Source of the DNA: CAZPEV01 sp964585635
Lineage (GTDB): Bacteria; Zixibacteria; MSB-5A5; GN15; JAAZOE01
DNA length: 29,895 nt
Direction: 5' to 3'
Assembly: GCA_964585635.1 (NCBI GenBank)
Contig: CAZPEV010000019.1
Location: forward strand, 1 to 29,895
The stretch's first letter is position 1. Every line of letters starts with the position of its first letter. The notes under the pieces were generated by a model. The model was not told where the DNA came from. It did not search any database and saw only the letters and a program-made list of their open reading frames with translations. The position numbers were made by a program, and so were the translations under genes. Below are positions 14,584 through 22,610 of the stretch, in pieces.

Positions 14584-15846
14584 CTACTCAACCATCATGG
14601 TTTTGATAACCCTGGCGATCTCCTCGGGATCGTCCTTGGCGATCTTTTGCATCTGGTCGACCAGTTTGGCCCGGCGAGCCTCCGGTACGATTTCCGGGAT
14701 TTCCGGCACCGGGTTCGTCCGGGCCTCATAGGACGCCGTTCCCGCCGCCCGGGCGGGCGCCGGCGATATCGCCAGGACCTGTACTAGACCGGCGAGGAAT
14801 TTCTTGAGCGTGCGAAAGATGAAGAACAGGCCCACCAGTACCGCCGCTACAATCAACACCTTCTTGCCGATATCATAGTAAAACTGCTTGTTGTATTGAT
14901 TGTCGAGTTCTTGCTGTTGCTCGTTGAGATAGGTCTTGTCGAAGGCGATGTTGACGACTTCCACCTGATCGTTCCGCTCCGGTGAATAGCCGACGGCGTT
15001 CTTGATGATGCCGGCCAGGCGGTCAATCTCGGCTTGAGGCCGCGGCTCATAGACCAGTTGCTCCTCACCGCCCTTCGGTCCGGCGATCTTCTTATAGGTG
15101 CCGTCGACCAGCGTCGCGACCGACAGCCGCTTGACCGTTCCGACCGGATTGATCACCGACTCGACCGTCTTGGAAACCTCATAGTTGGTCAGCGTCATGG
15201 TCGACTGATTGTCCTGCTTGTCCTCGACCGTCTCGGTCTTCTTCTTGGAGGCCAAGTCGGAACTTTCGGTCTTCTGCTCGGAGCGGACCGCCACCATATT
15301 GGGGTCGTAATTCTCCGACGTTCGCGAGTATTGCTGGAAATTCAACTCCGCCGTCACCCGAACCAGCGCCTTGCCCGGCCCGAGAACGCCGTCCAGCATC
15401 GTCTGGGCCTTTCGCTCCAGATCGCGCTCGACCGCCTGCGTTACCTCCATCTGGCTGCTGCTCATCGACGCCAGTTGGTCATTGCCGGTGCTTGACGATA
15501 AGAGGTTGCCGTCGTAGTCGATGATGGTAATATTGCCGGGATTGAGTCCCTCGACCGACGACGCCACCAGATGCGAGATGCCGGTGATCTGCATTTTGGA
15601 CAGCCCATTGGGACGGCGCAGCTTGAGCACGACCGAGGCCGTCGTCTGTTGCTGCTGCTCGGAGAAGAGCCGTTCTTCCGGAATGACGATATGCACCCGC
15701 GCCGCTCGGACCTCGCTCAGCGAGGTGATCGTCTTGGCCAATTCTCCCTCCAGAGCGCGGCGATAATTCAGCTTCTGCAAGAAATCGGTCATGCCTAGAT
15801 TGGGCTCATCGAAGATGGAATAGCCGACCGTCCCGGACCGAGGCAA
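14584..15846 (-). CDS. fliF: FliF MS-ring protein, C-terminal 80 percent, separated from its N-terminus by an in-frame TAG
   Basis: This is the downstream part of fliF. It holds the ring-building periplasmic domain (SIFDEPNLGMTDFLQKLNYR, then RAARVHIVIPEERLFSEQQQ) and the FliF C-terminal domain. It also has a second membrane segment (VLIVAAVLVGLFFIF) and the FliG-binding tail (DPEEIARVIKTMMVE). The frame is the same as the upstream fragment at 15889-16152. Coding sense continues right up to the TAG (SKLYEARIGLASQGL precedes the first possible TTG start at 15846). Read as one gene the product would be about 522 residues, a normal FliF. Whether this part is ever translated alone is unknown; no good ribosome binding site was seen. 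Confidence 0.85.
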   Translation of the reverse strand: MPRSGTVGYSIFDEPNLGMTDFLQKLNYRRALEGELAKTITSLSEVRAARVHIVIPEERLFSEQQQQTTASVVLKLRRPNGLSKMQITGISHLVASSVEGLNPGNITIIDYDGNLLSSSTGNDQLASMSSSQMEVTQAVERDLERKAQTMLDGVLGPGKALVRVTAELNFQQYSRTSENYDPNMVAVRSEQKTESSDLASKKKTETVEDKQDNQSTMTLTNYEVSKTVESVINPVGTVKRLSVATLVDGTYKKIAGPKGGEEQLVYEPRPQAEIDRLAGIIKNAVGYSPERNDQVEVVNIAFDKTYLNEQQQELDNQYNKQFYYDIGKKVLIVAAVLVGLFFIFRTLKKFLAGLVQVLAISPAPARAAGTASYEARTNPVPEIPEIVPEARRAKLVDQMQKIAKDDPEEIARVIKTMMVE

Positions 15847-15888
15847 TCCCTGAGAGGCCAGCCCGATGCGCGCCTCATACAGTTTCGA

Positions 15889-16152
15889 CTAGGGCACTTC
15901 GATCGACGTGCCGCCGGGGCCAAACTTGTAGGGAACCCCTTTCTCGGCCAGATATTTGGTCACCTCGGCCGCCTCGGCCGGCTCAAGATTGGTGTAGAGC
16001 GGCTGATAGGCCGCTTGGCCGACCCAGCCGACGATGGCCACCGTGCCGACGATCGTCCCGACCACGAGGGCCACGAGGATAACCGCCTGACTGGGGGACA
16101 TCTGCCGGGCGATCTCGGCCAGGCGATGCAGTACCTGCTTCAAATAATCCAT
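15889..16152 (-). CDS. fliF: FliF MS-ring protein, N-terminal fragment ending at an in-frame TAG
   Basis: FliF forms the MS ring in the inner membrane, the base on which the flagellum is assembled. This 87-residue piece has the cytoplasmic N-terminus, the first membrane segment (AVILVALVVGTIVGTVAIVG, about 24-43) and the start of the first ring-building domain (PLYTNLEPAEAAEVTKYLAE, then GVPYKFGPGGTSIEVP). It stops at TAG (plus 15889-15891) exactly where other FliF proteins continue. The same frame resumes with SKLYEARIGLASQGL. This is either a nonsense mutation, a sequencing error or an unrecognised recoding event. Confidence 0.88.
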   Translation of the reverse strand: MDYLKQVLHRLAEIARQMSPSQAVILVALVVGTIVGTVAIVGWVGQAAYQPLYTNLEPAEAAEVTKYLAEKGVPYKFGPGGTSIEVP

Positions 16153-16187
16153 ACCAAGTCCTATTTGTGCTCACGCTCTGCTGCCTG

Positions 16188-16490
16188 TCACACCGGCATC
16201 CGGATTAGCTCCTGATAGGCGTCAAGCAGCCGCTTCCTGATTTCCAATAAGAGATCAAAGGCAATGCCGGCCTTCTCGGCAGCGATCATTACCTGATGCA
16301 GTTCGGCGGCATCACCCTGGATGAGTTTATCCTGGGCCACGGCCGCATTGCCCTGAAGATCGTTGACCTCGCCGATGGCCTTGCCCAAGAAATCGCCGAA
16401 GCTTTCCTTTTCGGTCGACGCAACCTTGGGCTGCGGCTGAAGCGGCAACCCGGTTACGGCCGGCGGCGCGATAATCTTAATCCCGCTCAT
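16188..16490 (-). CDS. fliE: Flagellar hook-basal body protein FliE
   Basis: FliE links the MS ring and export gate to the proximal rod. The 100-residue protein has the typical features: a low-complexity Pro/Gln N-terminus, SFGDFLGKAIGEVNDLQGNA, the segment GDAAELHQVMIAAEKAGIAF and the C-terminal DAYQELIRMPV, all family signatures. Its ATG overlaps the upstream hypothetical gene by 4 nt, and it precedes fliF by 35 nt. Confidence 0.96.
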   Translation of the reverse strand: MSGIKIIAPPAVTGLPLQPQPKVASTEKESFGDFLGKAIGEVNDLQGNAAVAQDKLIQGDAAELHQVMIAAEKAGIAFDLLLEIRKRLLDAYQELIRMPV

Positions 16491-16822
16491 CCTCGCACGT
16501 CCACTTTCTGCCCGGTGAGGTAAGCGACCGCCGGACGGGCGACCGGGCTGTACGTCGGTGCCGCTTCAACGGTATCGCCAAATCGGGCGAAATATCTGAC
16601 CAGCAGTTCCTTTTCCTCGGAGGACAACGCCCCGCTCAGCAGCGAGGGCCCCTTCGGAACCGTCACCGATGCCGCCTCCGCGGGATTGGCGCTCGGCAGC
16701 GTCACCGAACGTGACGCGGCCGACCGCGTTCCGGGAAGATTCTGCGCGGCGTCATCCGCTCTCTTGGATGCTATGGTGCTTGCTTGTCGATAAATATCAA
16801 TCGGTACGGTCGCTATCTTCAC
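16487..16822 (-). CDS. Uncharacterised protein between flgC and fliE
   Basis: I do not recognise this 111-residue protein. It begins MKIATVPIDIYRQASTIASK from a GTG start with GGAG 9 nt upstream. A decoy ATG two codons before it is immediately closed by TGA. The middle is Ala/Ser/Pro-rich and probably disordered. Residues about 66-111 look folded (LSSEEKELLVRYFARFGDTV) and end AYLTGQKVDVRG. No signal peptide or membrane helix is seen. It overlaps fliE by 4 nt and follows flgC by 24 nt, so it is co-expressed with the rod-base genes. It could be a rod accessory or secreted substrate, but this is only inferred from position. Confidence 0.72.
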   Translation of the reverse strand: MKIATVPIDIYRQASTIASKRADDAAQNLPGTRSAASRSVTLPSANPAEAASVTVPKGPSLLSGALSSEEKELLVRYFARFGDTVEAAPTYSPVARPAVAYLTGQKVDVRG

Positions 16823-16846
16823 GTCATGGGTCTCCTTTCACCACCG

Positions 16847-17344
16847 TCAGATGTCGAGCGCGTTCTTGAGCATCTCCTTGGATGCCCCCACCGCGTTGGC
16901 GTTGGCCTCGTAAGCGCGGTTGGCCGACATCATGTCAACCATCTCATTGATTATCTCGATATCCGGCATTTTGACATATCCCTGTGCGTTAGCGTCGGGA
17001 TGGCTCGGATCATAGATCAGCCGGAAGGCCTCATCACCCTCGGTCACGACTTCTTCCCCGTTGGCCTTTTCCACCGTCTCGTAATTCCCCAGCGCCGTCG
17101 GCAGTTCCGGCAGATGCTTCTGGTTCGTCAGCGTGAGACTGGTGAGACTCCTCTCCAGCACGGTTTGAAAGGGAAGCCGGTCGACATCGGAGGCGACCTC
17201 CAGCCGTTTCCGGCGATACGGTTCCCCCTCCTCGGTCTTGGTCGTCTCGGCGTTGGCGATGTTTTCCGCGACGATATTCATCTTGCGCCGCTGCACCGAC
17301 ATCCCCGAGCCGGATATTTCAATCGATGAGAAGATTCCCGCCAT
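16847..17344 (-). CDS. flgC: Flagellar proximal rod protein FlgC
   Basis: FlgC forms part of the proximal rod. The N-terminus (IFSSIEISGSGMSVQRRKMN, then AENIANAETTKTEEGEPYRR) is the FlgC form of the rod signature. The C-terminus (YVKMPDIEIINEMVDMMSAN, then RAYEANANAVGASKEMLKNA) is diagnostic. At 165 residues it is slightly longer than the usual 130-150 because of a short insertion around QTVLERSLTSLTLTNQKHLP. It starts 1 nt after the flgB stop. Confidence 0.96.
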   Translation of the reverse strand: MAGIFSSIEISGSGMSVQRRKMNIVAENIANAETTKTEEGEPYRRKRLEVASDVDRLPFQTVLERSLTSLTLTNQKHLPELPTALGNYETVEKANGEEVVTEGDEAFRLIYDPSHPDANAQGYVKMPDIEIINEMVDMMSANRAYEANANAVGASKEMLKNALDI

Positions 17345-17345
17345 A

Positions 17346-17762
17346 TTACTTGCTCCCGGTAATCGCCTTGCGCAACACTGACAACTGCTTCTCCAAGAGA
17401 CGCGCGCCGATCGTGTAATTCATCTGATTCACGGCCAGATTGGTGACCTCCTTGTCGATATCGACGCCGTTGAGGTCATCGTCGCTTTCCGGGCCGTGCT
17501 CAATGACTTTGACTTTGGTGTCGCGGCCGACGTTGGAGATATGCTTTTGATCGGTCGTGGCCAAAGGCAGCATGGGACCGCCGCCGAGAGCTTTCTTCAT
17601 CTCCCCGTCGAAATCGACATCCTTGGCGGCATATCCTGGAGTGGCCGAATTGGCAACGTTGCCGGAAATCAGCTTGTGACGGTAAGCGGCTAGGTCGAGC
17701 ATTTTCCCGAAAGCATCAACCCCGATCTTCTGCCATACCGCCTTATTAATGACATTACCCAT
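17346..17762 (-). CDS. flgB: Flagellar proximal rod protein FlgB
   Basis: FlgB is the most cell-proximal rod component and binds FliE. I chose ATG 17762 (MGNVINKAVWQKIGVDAFGK). It has GGAG 6 nt upstream and lies just downstream of a sigma-54 promoter, so the upstream in-frame codons to 17801 would lie inside the promoter. The 138 residues include GNVANSATPGYAAKDVDF and the C-terminal GVDIDKEVTNLAVNQMNYTI, both family signatures. It is the first gene of the unit running through fliJ. Confidence 0.95.
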   Translation of the reverse strand: MGNVINKAVWQKIGVDAFGKMLDLAAYRHKLISGNVANSATPGYAAKDVDFDGEMKKALGGGPMLPLATTDQKHISNVGRDTKVKVIEHGPESDDDLNGVDIDKEVTNLAVNQMNYTIGARLLEKQLSVLRKAITGSK

Positions 17763-17784
17763 AGACTTCTCCGCCCGATGGAAA

Positions 17785-17800
17785 AGCAAGGGGAATGCCA
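17785..17800 (-). promoter_or_regulatory. Predicted sigma-54 promoter of the flgB-fliJ operon
   Basis: The minus strand reads TGGCATTCCCCTTGCT, an almost perfect match to the sigma-54 consensus TGGCAC-N5-TTGCW with GG and GC exactly 10 nt apart. The predicted start near 17774 leaves a leader of only 12 nt that holds GGCGGAG as the ribosome binding site. It lies in the 119-bp gap between motB and flgB. Confidence 0.8.
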
Positions 17801-17881
17801 ACAGCCCTAAAACGTGCGTAATGCGTTAATCGACAAGGCGTTGAATGGCGGCTACTAAGGAATAAACGACGGCAGGCTGGT

Positions 17882-18697
17882 CTAGAATGGAAAATTATTC
17901 CCTTTGGCCAGGGAATCAAATTCCTGACGCAGATCGCGCCAGGCCTGCACCTGCTTCTGGGTGAAATCGGCCATCTCGGAGGCCGGTTCCATGGCGGTCA
18001 ATTCCATGGTCAGGACCACGATGTCGACGCGACGGTTCTTGGCCCGGTTCTCGACGCCGTTGTTCGGAACGTACGGGCGGTACGATGAATATCCCAGGGC
18101 CGAGATCTTGCTCGGCGGGTAGGTATGGCGCTCGATCAGGTAACGCACGACCTCCGTGGCGCGGGCGGTCGACAACTCCCAGTTGGAGGGAAAGCGCGGC
18201 GTGTTGATGGGACGATCGTCGGTGTGTCCCTCCACCCGGACATGATTGGGCATCTTCAGCAGATCGCCCGCCATCATGTCGAGCATCTCCCTGGCCTTTG
18301 GCTTCAGGTCGGCCTTGCCGTCGTCGAACAACGCCGACTCCAGTATATGAATGGTCAACCCCCGTTCATTGATGCTGGTGCCCACGTCGCCGTTCCGCCC
18401 CAGCCTGGTCATGTCCTCATGAATTTTGGTCTGCAGCAGATTCAGATCGCCGGTCGCCAGAAGGCCGTGACCATTGTTGATGGAAGTGATATCCGGCAGT
18501 TTCAGAACCGACGGCCCCCCCTTGAGAATGCCCTGCAGCGCCTGCGATACCTTGCCGAATTTTTTGGCGTCCATCACCGACATGGAGTACATGACGATGA
18601 AAAAGGCCAGAAGCAGCGTGATCAGATCGGCATAGGTCAAAAGCCATCGGTCGGGATTATCCTGCGGAACGTCGTCTTTGCGGCGTTTGATGAACAC
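17882..18697 (-). CDS. motB: Flagellar motor stator protein MotB
   Basis: MotB anchors the stator to peptidoglycan and forms the ion channel with MotA. The 271 residues start with a short basic cytoplasmic tail. A single membrane segment (TYADLITLLLAFFIVMYSMS, about 21-40) carries the essential ion-binding Asp24. A plug-like region follows. The OmpA-like peptidoglycan-binding domain lies about 115-235 (VEGHTDDRPINTPRF, then NWELSTARATEVVRYL, then NRRVDIVVL). The stop is TAG. It follows motA by 3 nt. Whether it uses H+ or Na+ cannot be told from this alone. Confidence 0.95.
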   Translation of the reverse strand: MFIKRRKDDVPQDNPDRWLLTYADLITLLLAFFIVMYSMSVMDAKKFGKVSQALQGILKGGPSVLKLPDITSINNGHGLLATGDLNLLQTKIHEDMTRLGRNGDVGTSINERGLTIHILESALFDDGKADLKPKAREMLDMMAGDLLKMPNHVRVEGHTDDRPINTPRFPSNWELSTARATEVVRYLIERHTYPPSKISALGYSSYRPYVPNNGVENRAKNRRVDIVVLTMELTAMEPASEMADFTQKQVQAWRDLRQEFDSLAKGNNFPF

Positions 18698-18700
18698 TGG

Positions 18701-19459
18701 TTAGTCCCGCCGATATTTGGGTTCGATATAGGACATCAGCCGGGAGCGGATGATGCGTGGGTTGTCGCCCGACTGGATGGCGATCATTCCTTCCATAACC
18801 AGTTCCAAGTTGGCCGCTTCCTGATCGTGGCGCAGCCTGAGCTTGTCGCCGATCGGCAGGTAGCAGAGGTTGGCCATCGATATCCCCCACAGGGTCGCGA
18901 TAAAGGCGCCGGCGATGGCCGAGGCCATCCGTGCCGCGTCGGCCGTGCTGGACAGGGCATGGATCAGGCCGAGCACGGTTCCGATGATGCCCAACGTCGG
19001 CGAAAATCCCCCCAGGGCTTTGAACAGGCCGATGCCAACCCGGTGCCGGTCCCCCATCGAGGAAACTTCAGTCGTCAAAATCTGGCGGATGACGGTCGCC
19101 TCGGTGCCGTCGATCACCAATTGCAGCGCTTTGCGGAAAAACGGTTCCTGAATCCGCTTCAGGTCGGCTTCCAGTCCCAACACCCCCTCGCGGCGGGCCT
19201 TTTCGGACAGCGCCACGATCCGGTTGATGGTCGCCATCGGATCGGGCGAGGATCCACGGGCGGCAATCCGCAGCAGGTTCGGGATGTTCATGATCGTCCG
19301 GAACGAGGTGGTGATGGTGGCGGCGCCGATCGTCCCGCCAATGACCAATATCATGGCCGGGGCCTGGGCGACGGCGCCGATATTTCCGCCCTCCAGAACG
19401 AAGGCGACCAAGATCGCCCCGATCCCCAGTATCAGTCCGCCGATGGTTGCTATATCCAT
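18701..19459 (-). CDS. motA: Flagellar motor stator protein MotA
   Basis: MotA is the four-helix inner-membrane stator subunit whose cytoplasmic loop pushes on FliG. The 252 residues show four hydrophobic segments: about 4-22, about 31-50, about 150-170 and about 184-205. The ExbB/TolQ-like signatures are IGLFKALGGFSPTLGIIGTV, MASAIAGAFIATLWGISMAN, and a cytoplasmic loop with ARREGVLGLEADLKRI. The ATG has only a weak GGAA upstream. It forms a motAB pair. A 352-bp gap separates it from the upstream activator gene, so it may have its own promoter. Confidence 0.96.
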   Translation of the reverse strand: MDIATIGGLILGIGAILVAFVLEGGNIGAVAQAPAMILVIGGTIGAATITTSFRTIMNIPNLLRIAARGSSPDPMATINRIVALSEKARREGVLGLEADLKRIQEPFFRKALQLVIDGTEATVIRQILTTEVSSMGDRHRVGIGLFKALGGFSPTLGIIGTVLGLIHALSSTADAARMASAIAGAFIATLWGISMANLCYLPIGDKLRLRHDQEAANLELVMEGMIAIQSGDNPRIIRSRLMSYIEPKYRRD

Positions 19460-19811
19460 ACTTTTTTATTTCCATGACAGGCGGGTCGTCCGCCGATCAT
19501 TGAGGGTATCGGCAGGTGAGCAAGTTTTATACAGCCTAAATTGCAACAAAATGCCGTCTCGCATCGGGCCCTGCGCCGGCGGAGTTCTTGGGGAAATCGG
19601 TTCACCAGATCGTCCTAGGGAAGTTCGATAATTGTCTCCCCTATTCTTTTGTGGCGACGGGGGTGGCAACGGACAGAAATGGGGCATCTTGCCGTTTGCG
19701 GCAGGTAGGCATAGCCAGGGGGTTGTCTTGGCAACATTAGCGACTGATGCGAACCTTGGCACACGACGGCATGCCCAAGCACAAGAATAGATGCGGCCGC
19801 AATTGTGGCTG
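19460..19811. other. 352-bp intergenic region between the sigma-54 activator gene and motA
   Basis: No gene was identified. On the minus strand a sigma-28-like -10 box GCCGATAC (plus 19506-19513) lies 12 nt after TAAA (19526-19529); the usual spacing is about 15. A sigma-54-like CGGCATTTTGTTGCAA lies near 19541-19556 but is one base short between GG and GC. Hairpins include GGCGG-ACGAC-CCGCC just upstream of motA (about 19480-19495) and TGCCG-TTTG-CGGCA (about 19690-19703). No riboswitch family that I know was recognised. Confidence 0.5.
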
Positions 19812-21179
19812 TCAATCGTCGGCGTCGCCGCCGGAGTCGGCGATGCCATATTCGTGAAGCTTGTTGCGCAACGTCCGGGGATTGATTCCCAAAATATCCG
19901 CGGCGCGGGTCCGGTTGCCGCTTTGGTCTTCCAGCGTGCGCAGGATCAGCAGCTTCTCGGCGTCATGAACCGTCATGCCGACCTTGAACTCGCCCCCCTC
20001 GTCATCAATCTTCCCCAACACCAGCGACTGCGGAAAGTCGGCCGGCTTGAGTACCTTGTTACTGGAAATCACCACCGCCCGCTCTATGAAATTCTCCAAC
20101 TCGCGCACGTTCCCCGGCCAATGGTAATTCATGAACAGCCGGATGACGGCGTCATCGACGCCGGTGATATCCTTGCCCGTCTCGGCGCAGTACTTGCGGA
20201 TGAAATGGTCGACCAGAAGGGGGATGTCGTCGGGCCGCTCCCGCAACGGCGGCACCGGAATCTCGATGACGTTGAGGCGGAAGAACAGATCCTCGCGGAA
20301 ATTGCCGGCCGCGATTTCCTTTTTCAAGTTGCGGTTGGTGGTGGCGATGATGCGAACATCAACCGGAATTGGTATCACCGATCCGACCCGCTCGAATTCC
20401 CGCTCCTGAAGGACGCGCAACAGCTTCCCCTGGAGCGTCGTCGGAATCTCGGAAATTTCATCCAGCAGCAGCGTTCCGCCGTCGGCCATTTCGAAGCGGC
20501 CGCGGGTCTGCTTGATAGCGCCGGTAAAGGCCCCCTTTTCGTGGCCGAACAGCTCCGATTCCATCAGCCCCTCGGGCAACGCGGCGCAGTTGAGCTTGAC
20601 AAAGGGTCGGTCGGTCCGGTCGGAGTTGTGATGCACGGCACGGGCGATCAACTCCTTGCCGGTCCCCGATTCGCCGCTGATGAGGACGGTCGAACGGGTG
20701 GGGGCGACGTTCTTGATCAGGTCGAAAATGACCGTCATCGGCCGGCAGGTGCCGACGAGGGTTTTATACCGTTCGTTGACCTCGGCCCGCAGGCGCTGGT
20801 TCTCCGAGCGCAACGCCACATACTCGTGGGCCCGGCTGATCACCAGCTCGATCTCGTCGGGCGAGAACGGCTTGACCAGATAATCGAACGCTCCCAACTT
20901 CATCGCCTCGACCGCGTTTTGCACCGTCCCGAAGGCGGTCATCATGATGACCGCCGTCTCCGGGGTATAGGTCTTGACGTGGCGCAGAAGGTCCATACCG
21001 GAGACCCGCTGCATCTTGATATCGGTCAGGACGATGTCGAACGGCGTCTGCTCCAGGTGCTGCTTGGCCTCTTCGCCCGAAAAGGCGGCCACGATATTGT
21101 GACGCGTCCGTCGCAGCGTCTCCCCGATGAACTCGTTGACCAGCTTGTCATCGTCAACCAGCAGGATATTCAGTTTCAT
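19812..21179 (-). CDS. NtrC-family sigma-54 activator, FlrC/FleR-like flagellar regulator
   Basis: A response regulator of 455 residues in three domains. The receiver (about 1-120) has the phospho-acceptor Asp53 in IVLTDIKMQ and Lys in LVKPF. The AAA+ domain (about 140-370) has Walker A GESGTGKE, the sigma-54-contacting loop GAFTGA and Walker B GGTLLLDEIS. The C-terminal Fis-type helix-turn-helix is GNRTRAADILGINPRTLRNK. It would open sigma-54 promoters on phosphorylation. Its ATG overlaps the stop of the kinase gene by 4 nt, and the sigma-54 elements at flgB and flgF are likely targets. That link, and the FlrC label, are inferred from context. Confidence 0.93.
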   Translation of the reverse strand: MKLNILLVDDDKLVNEFIGETLRRTRHNIVAAFSGEEAKQHLEQTPFDIVLTDIKMQRVSGMDLLRHVKTYTPETAVIMMTAFGTVQNAVEAMKLGAFDYLVKPFSPDEIELVISRAHEYVALRSENQRLRAEVNERYKTLVGTCRPMTVIFDLIKNVAPTRSTVLISGESGTGKELIARAVHHNSDRTDRPFVKLNCAALPEGLMESELFGHEKGAFTGAIKQTRGRFEMADGGTLLLDEISEIPTTLQGKLLRVLQEREFERVGSVIPIPVDVRIIATTNRNLKKEIAAGNFREDLFFRLNVIEIPVPPLRERPDDIPLLVDHFIRKYCAETGKDITGVDDAVIRLFMNYHWPGNVRELENFIERAVVISSNKVLKPADFPQSLVLGKIDDEGGEFKVGMTVHDAEKLLILRTLEDQSGNRTRAADILGINPRTLRNKLHEYGIADSGGDADD

Positions 21180-22477
21180 GCCCTACCCTCAGCATTAGTA
21201 TGGTTGGCCGGCAAAATGATGCGGAAGGCGGCGCCCGTCCCCACCTCGGAGTCGATCGTGATCTCGCCGCCGTGCGCCTGGACCGTTTTCCAGACCGAGG
21301 CCAGCCCCAGCCCGGCGCCGTTATGTTTCTGCTTCGTGGAAAAGAACGGCCGAAAGATCTTATCGCGAATATCGATCGGGATACCCTCGCCGGTATCGCT
21401 GACTTCGATACAGACGGCCGACAATGTACTTCCGGGCCTTGGCCCGCTCTGGGTCTGGTAGGCCTTGATGGTCACGCGACCGCCCTGGGGCATCGCCTCG
21501 CGGCTGTTGCGCAAAAGATTATGCAACACCTGGCGCATGAGGTGCGGATCACAGGTCACCTGCAGGTCGCGGTCGGGAATTTCGACCGCCAACTCAACGG
21601 CCGGCTGGGCGTTCTCCTGATCGGCCCGCTCGTATTCGACGCAATCCTCGATCAGGCGGGCAACCGAGACGGAACGAAGGTTCAACTGTTCCCCCCGGGT
21701 GTAATCCAACAGGGCCGTGACGGTTTGGTTGAGGATATTGACGCCGGCGATGATCTTGTCGACCAGGCGGGTCTTGGCCTCATCCCCCTCCAATTCACGC
21801 CGCAGCAGGGCCGCGAAACCGCCGATGCCTCCCAGCGGGTTGCGCACCTCGTGAGCCACGGTGGCAGCCATCTCCCCCAGCGCCGCCAGCGTCTTTGCCC
21901 GGGTGACTTCATCCTCCAGCCTTTTGATCTTGGTCAGGTCGAAAAATATCTCAACCGCGCCGCAGGGCTGATCCTCGCCGTCGGTCAAAAGCGAGGTCGA
22001 GACGGAGACCGGAATCTCCTCCCCGGACCGGCCCAGGAGAACCTTCTCCTCGGAGTCAAATTGCGCGCCGGACAAAGCGGTGTCAAGCGCCGAGAACCGA
22101 CCGCCGCTTCGGGCTGATATGATCTCGTCATACTTCTGCCCTAAAGCGTTGGCCCCGGGGATGCCGGTGATCCGTTCCGCGGCCGGATTGAAATGCGATA
22201 TAATCCCCGATTGATCCACCGCCACCACCCCGGAGGTCAGCGAGGTTAAGATGGAGGTCAGAAAGGAAGTGATCTCGCGGTTGACGGCGATCGTCAGGCG
22301 CAGCTCGTGATTGATCTCTTCCAGACGCCGTCCCTGTTCGGAGTATTGCTTCTCCAGCGACAGATATTGCCGCTGAAGATTGTTGATGATCTTGTTGAAA
22401 GTCTCGAATGATTCTTTGAACTGCAGCAATTCGGCTTCAGGCAGTCCATCCTTGACTGTCGGATGAGTCTCGTCCAT
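21176..22477 (-). CDS. Soluble PAS-domain sensor histidine kinase, FlrB/FleS-like
   Basis: A 433-residue kinase that would phosphorylate the activator encoded next to it. Residues about 20-65 are coiled coil. A PAS domain lies about 72-180 (VVAVDQSGIISHFNPAAERI). The dimerisation/phospho-acceptor helix has His209 in AATVAHEVRNPLGG. The ATPase domain has the N box VLHNLLRNSREAMPQGG, DTGEGIP and NGAGLGLAS. There is no membrane segment, so it senses a cytoplasmic signal, as FlrB and FleS do. No clear Shine-Dalgarno precedes the ATG at 22477. A 133-bp gap upstream may hold a promoter, but I could not assign one. Confidence 0.92.
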   Translation of the reverse strand: MDETHPTVKDGLPEAELLQFKESFETFNKIINNLQRQYLSLEKQYSEQGRRLEEINHELRLTIAVNREITSFLTSILTSLTSGVVAVDQSGIISHFNPAAERITGIPGANALGQKYDEIISARSGGRFSALDTALSGAQFDSEEKVLLGRSGEEIPVSVSTSLLTDGEDQPCGAVEIFFDLTKIKRLEDEVTRAKTLAALGEMAATVAHEVRNPLGGIGGFAALLRRELEGDEAKTRLVDKIIAGVNILNQTVTALLDYTRGEQLNLRSVSVARLIEDCVEYERADQENAQPAVELAVEIPDRDLQVTCDPHLMRQVLHNLLRNSREAMPQGGRVTIKAYQTQSGPRPGSTLSAVCIEVSDTGEGIPIDIRDKIFRPFFSTKQKHNGAGLGLASVWKTVQAHGGEITIDSEVGTGAAFRIILPANHTNAEGRA

Positions 22478-22610
22478 AATGATTTAATGTGACGCCCAAG
22501 ACGGAAGAAATCAACAAAAAACCGGGGCCGATTATGATCGACGTACCGTCTGCGGAGGCAACGACGAGTACCGGATTCAAGGCTCGGGGGAAAGGCCAGT
22601 GGTCCGTTCG

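Noticed and set aside
15889..15891. TAG in fliF as evidence for a recoded genetic code
   Set aside because: TAG is the terminating codon of flgG, motB, the partner-switching gene and fliF itself, so the codon is clearly a stop in this genome.
19506..19529. Sigma-28 promoter for motA
   Set aside because: GCCGATAC is a good -10 but TAAA is only 12 nt upstream instead of about 15, so I list it only as part of the intergenic description.
19541..19556. CGGCATTTTGTTGCAA upstream of motA as a sigma-54 promoter
   Set aside because: The distance between GG and GC is 9 nt, not the required 10; sigma-54 tolerates this poorly.
19791..21461. 556-codon plus-strand open frame
   Set aside because: Antisense to the NtrC-type activator and kinase; no ribosome binding site or domain.
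22501..22530. Terminator-like GGCCCCGG-TTTTTT on the minus strand before the kinase gene
   Set aside because: No complementary upstream arm was found, so the T run alone is not sufficient.
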